A DNA stretch of 54,101 nt from Penium margaritaceum (taxonomy: Eukaryota > Streptophyta > Zygnematophyceae > Desmidiales > Peniaceae): positions 89,522 to 143,622 of the forward strand of contig SZWC01003876.1 in the NCBI GenBank assembly GCA_023375785.1. Direction: 5' to 3'. Of the stretch, positions 53,460-54,101 are shown piece after piece (within the stretch, counting starts at the first letter, position 1; each line of letters starts with the position of its first letter). Position numbers and translations under genes: made by a program. Below the pieces are notes generated by a model. The model ran no database searches. It was not told where the DNA came from and worked only from the letters and a program-made list of their open reading frames with translations.

Positions 53460-54101
53460 GTAAAAATTGGCTACAAAAGTAAAGTTGTGAACGAAATAAA
53501 ATAAAAATCTTGAAGACTATTATCTCTTTCAAATCATAAGTTTTTTTTTTATCCTTTAATTGGATGATCTCATCAATGCAGTCGACGTTGTTGGCATTTC
53601 TTGTGTTCTCCAGGCATGCGGTGAACATTGTGGTCATCCATGTGCATTTTTCTAATGTGCACAACCGTAGTGTAGTGTGCACAATGGAAGGGCATAGTTT
53701 TCCATGTGTCCAAGTGTGGATAGAATAAATGCATGTGCATAGAATGGTTTTGCACGCAATGGCAACTTCATGTACAGGTAGGTGAAGTTTTATCTTTAAG
53801 AGATGGTAAAGCACATGTTGGAGTCCTTCTCCTATTTTAATTATCTGTAGGTCCTATTTATGCATGCTCAGTCTTAATACATTTGTGGGTTTCTCGTATT
53901 TTGTAGTAATAGTGAATTATCAGTCTCTGGAGTTGACTATGTGTATCGGGAAAAGACTATAGTCATTGGATCGATAAATCACACGTCAAAGATTTGTTGA
54001 TTTTTTTAAAAATGCTATTTAATCTTTTATCAGAATGATTTACCACACAAAGTTGTACATGCAAGAAAAAAAAATTATGGACAAGATTTTCCCTCAAGTG
54101 A
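53459..54101. other. AT-rich DNA to window end, nothing recognised
   Basis: Contains A and T homopolymers and short frames only. Confidence 0.4.

Overview
This is nuclear DNA from a green-lineage eukaryote, most likely a streptophyte alga or land plant. Three things point there: one spliced ribosomal-protein gene of plant type, Ty1/copia and Ty3/gypsy chromovirus elements primed by initiator tRNA-Met, and a nested-transposon layout. A charophyte such as Chara is a guess from the style of the repeats, not something the sequence proves. I see no prokaryotic gene, no CRISPR array and no clear tRNA or rRNA gene.

Layout. 1-840 is a purine-only tract. 841-3240 holds the first two exons of a minus-strand gene for ribosomal protein eL42 (RPL36A/RPL44), which runs off the left edge. 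4164-14854 is a decayed minus-strand copia element (family 2) with LTRs at both ends. It is interrupted by a small TA-target DNA transposon (8255-8742) and by a 2.5 kb insert carrying three ~415 bp tandem repeats. 14855-16610 is a foldback-like structure: two arrays of a degenerate 11-12 bp unit in inverted orientation. 16985-19151 is a plus-strand gypsy pol relic ending in a chromodomain. 19504-25140 is a complete but dead copia element (family 1) with a GATAC target duplication. 25240-27330 is a minus-strand pogo/CENP-B-like transposase relic.

27450-49129 is a nested stack. The tail and LTR of gypsy copy C (27450-27927 and 33571-33818) are split by minus-strand gypsy B (27928-33570). Gypsy D (33835-49129) follows; its 3' LTR was split by copia 2 (39624-48373) and by a second TA-target MITE (48530-48988). 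49130-54101 is AT-rich with no recognisable gene, a 3 x 64 bp tandem repeat and a CT microsatellite.

Five single N bases (19477, 21393, 41392, 44589, 46880) each sit between two near-identical direct repeats of 223-331 bp that abut the N. They look like unmerged contig overlaps, so about 1.4 kb of the window is probably duplicated by assembly. The only host gene I can support is eL42; nearly everything else is transposon sequence at different stages of decay. I found no clearly new biological system. The least familiar structures are the foldback-like arrays, the G-run/C-run tandem repeats and the two MITEs.
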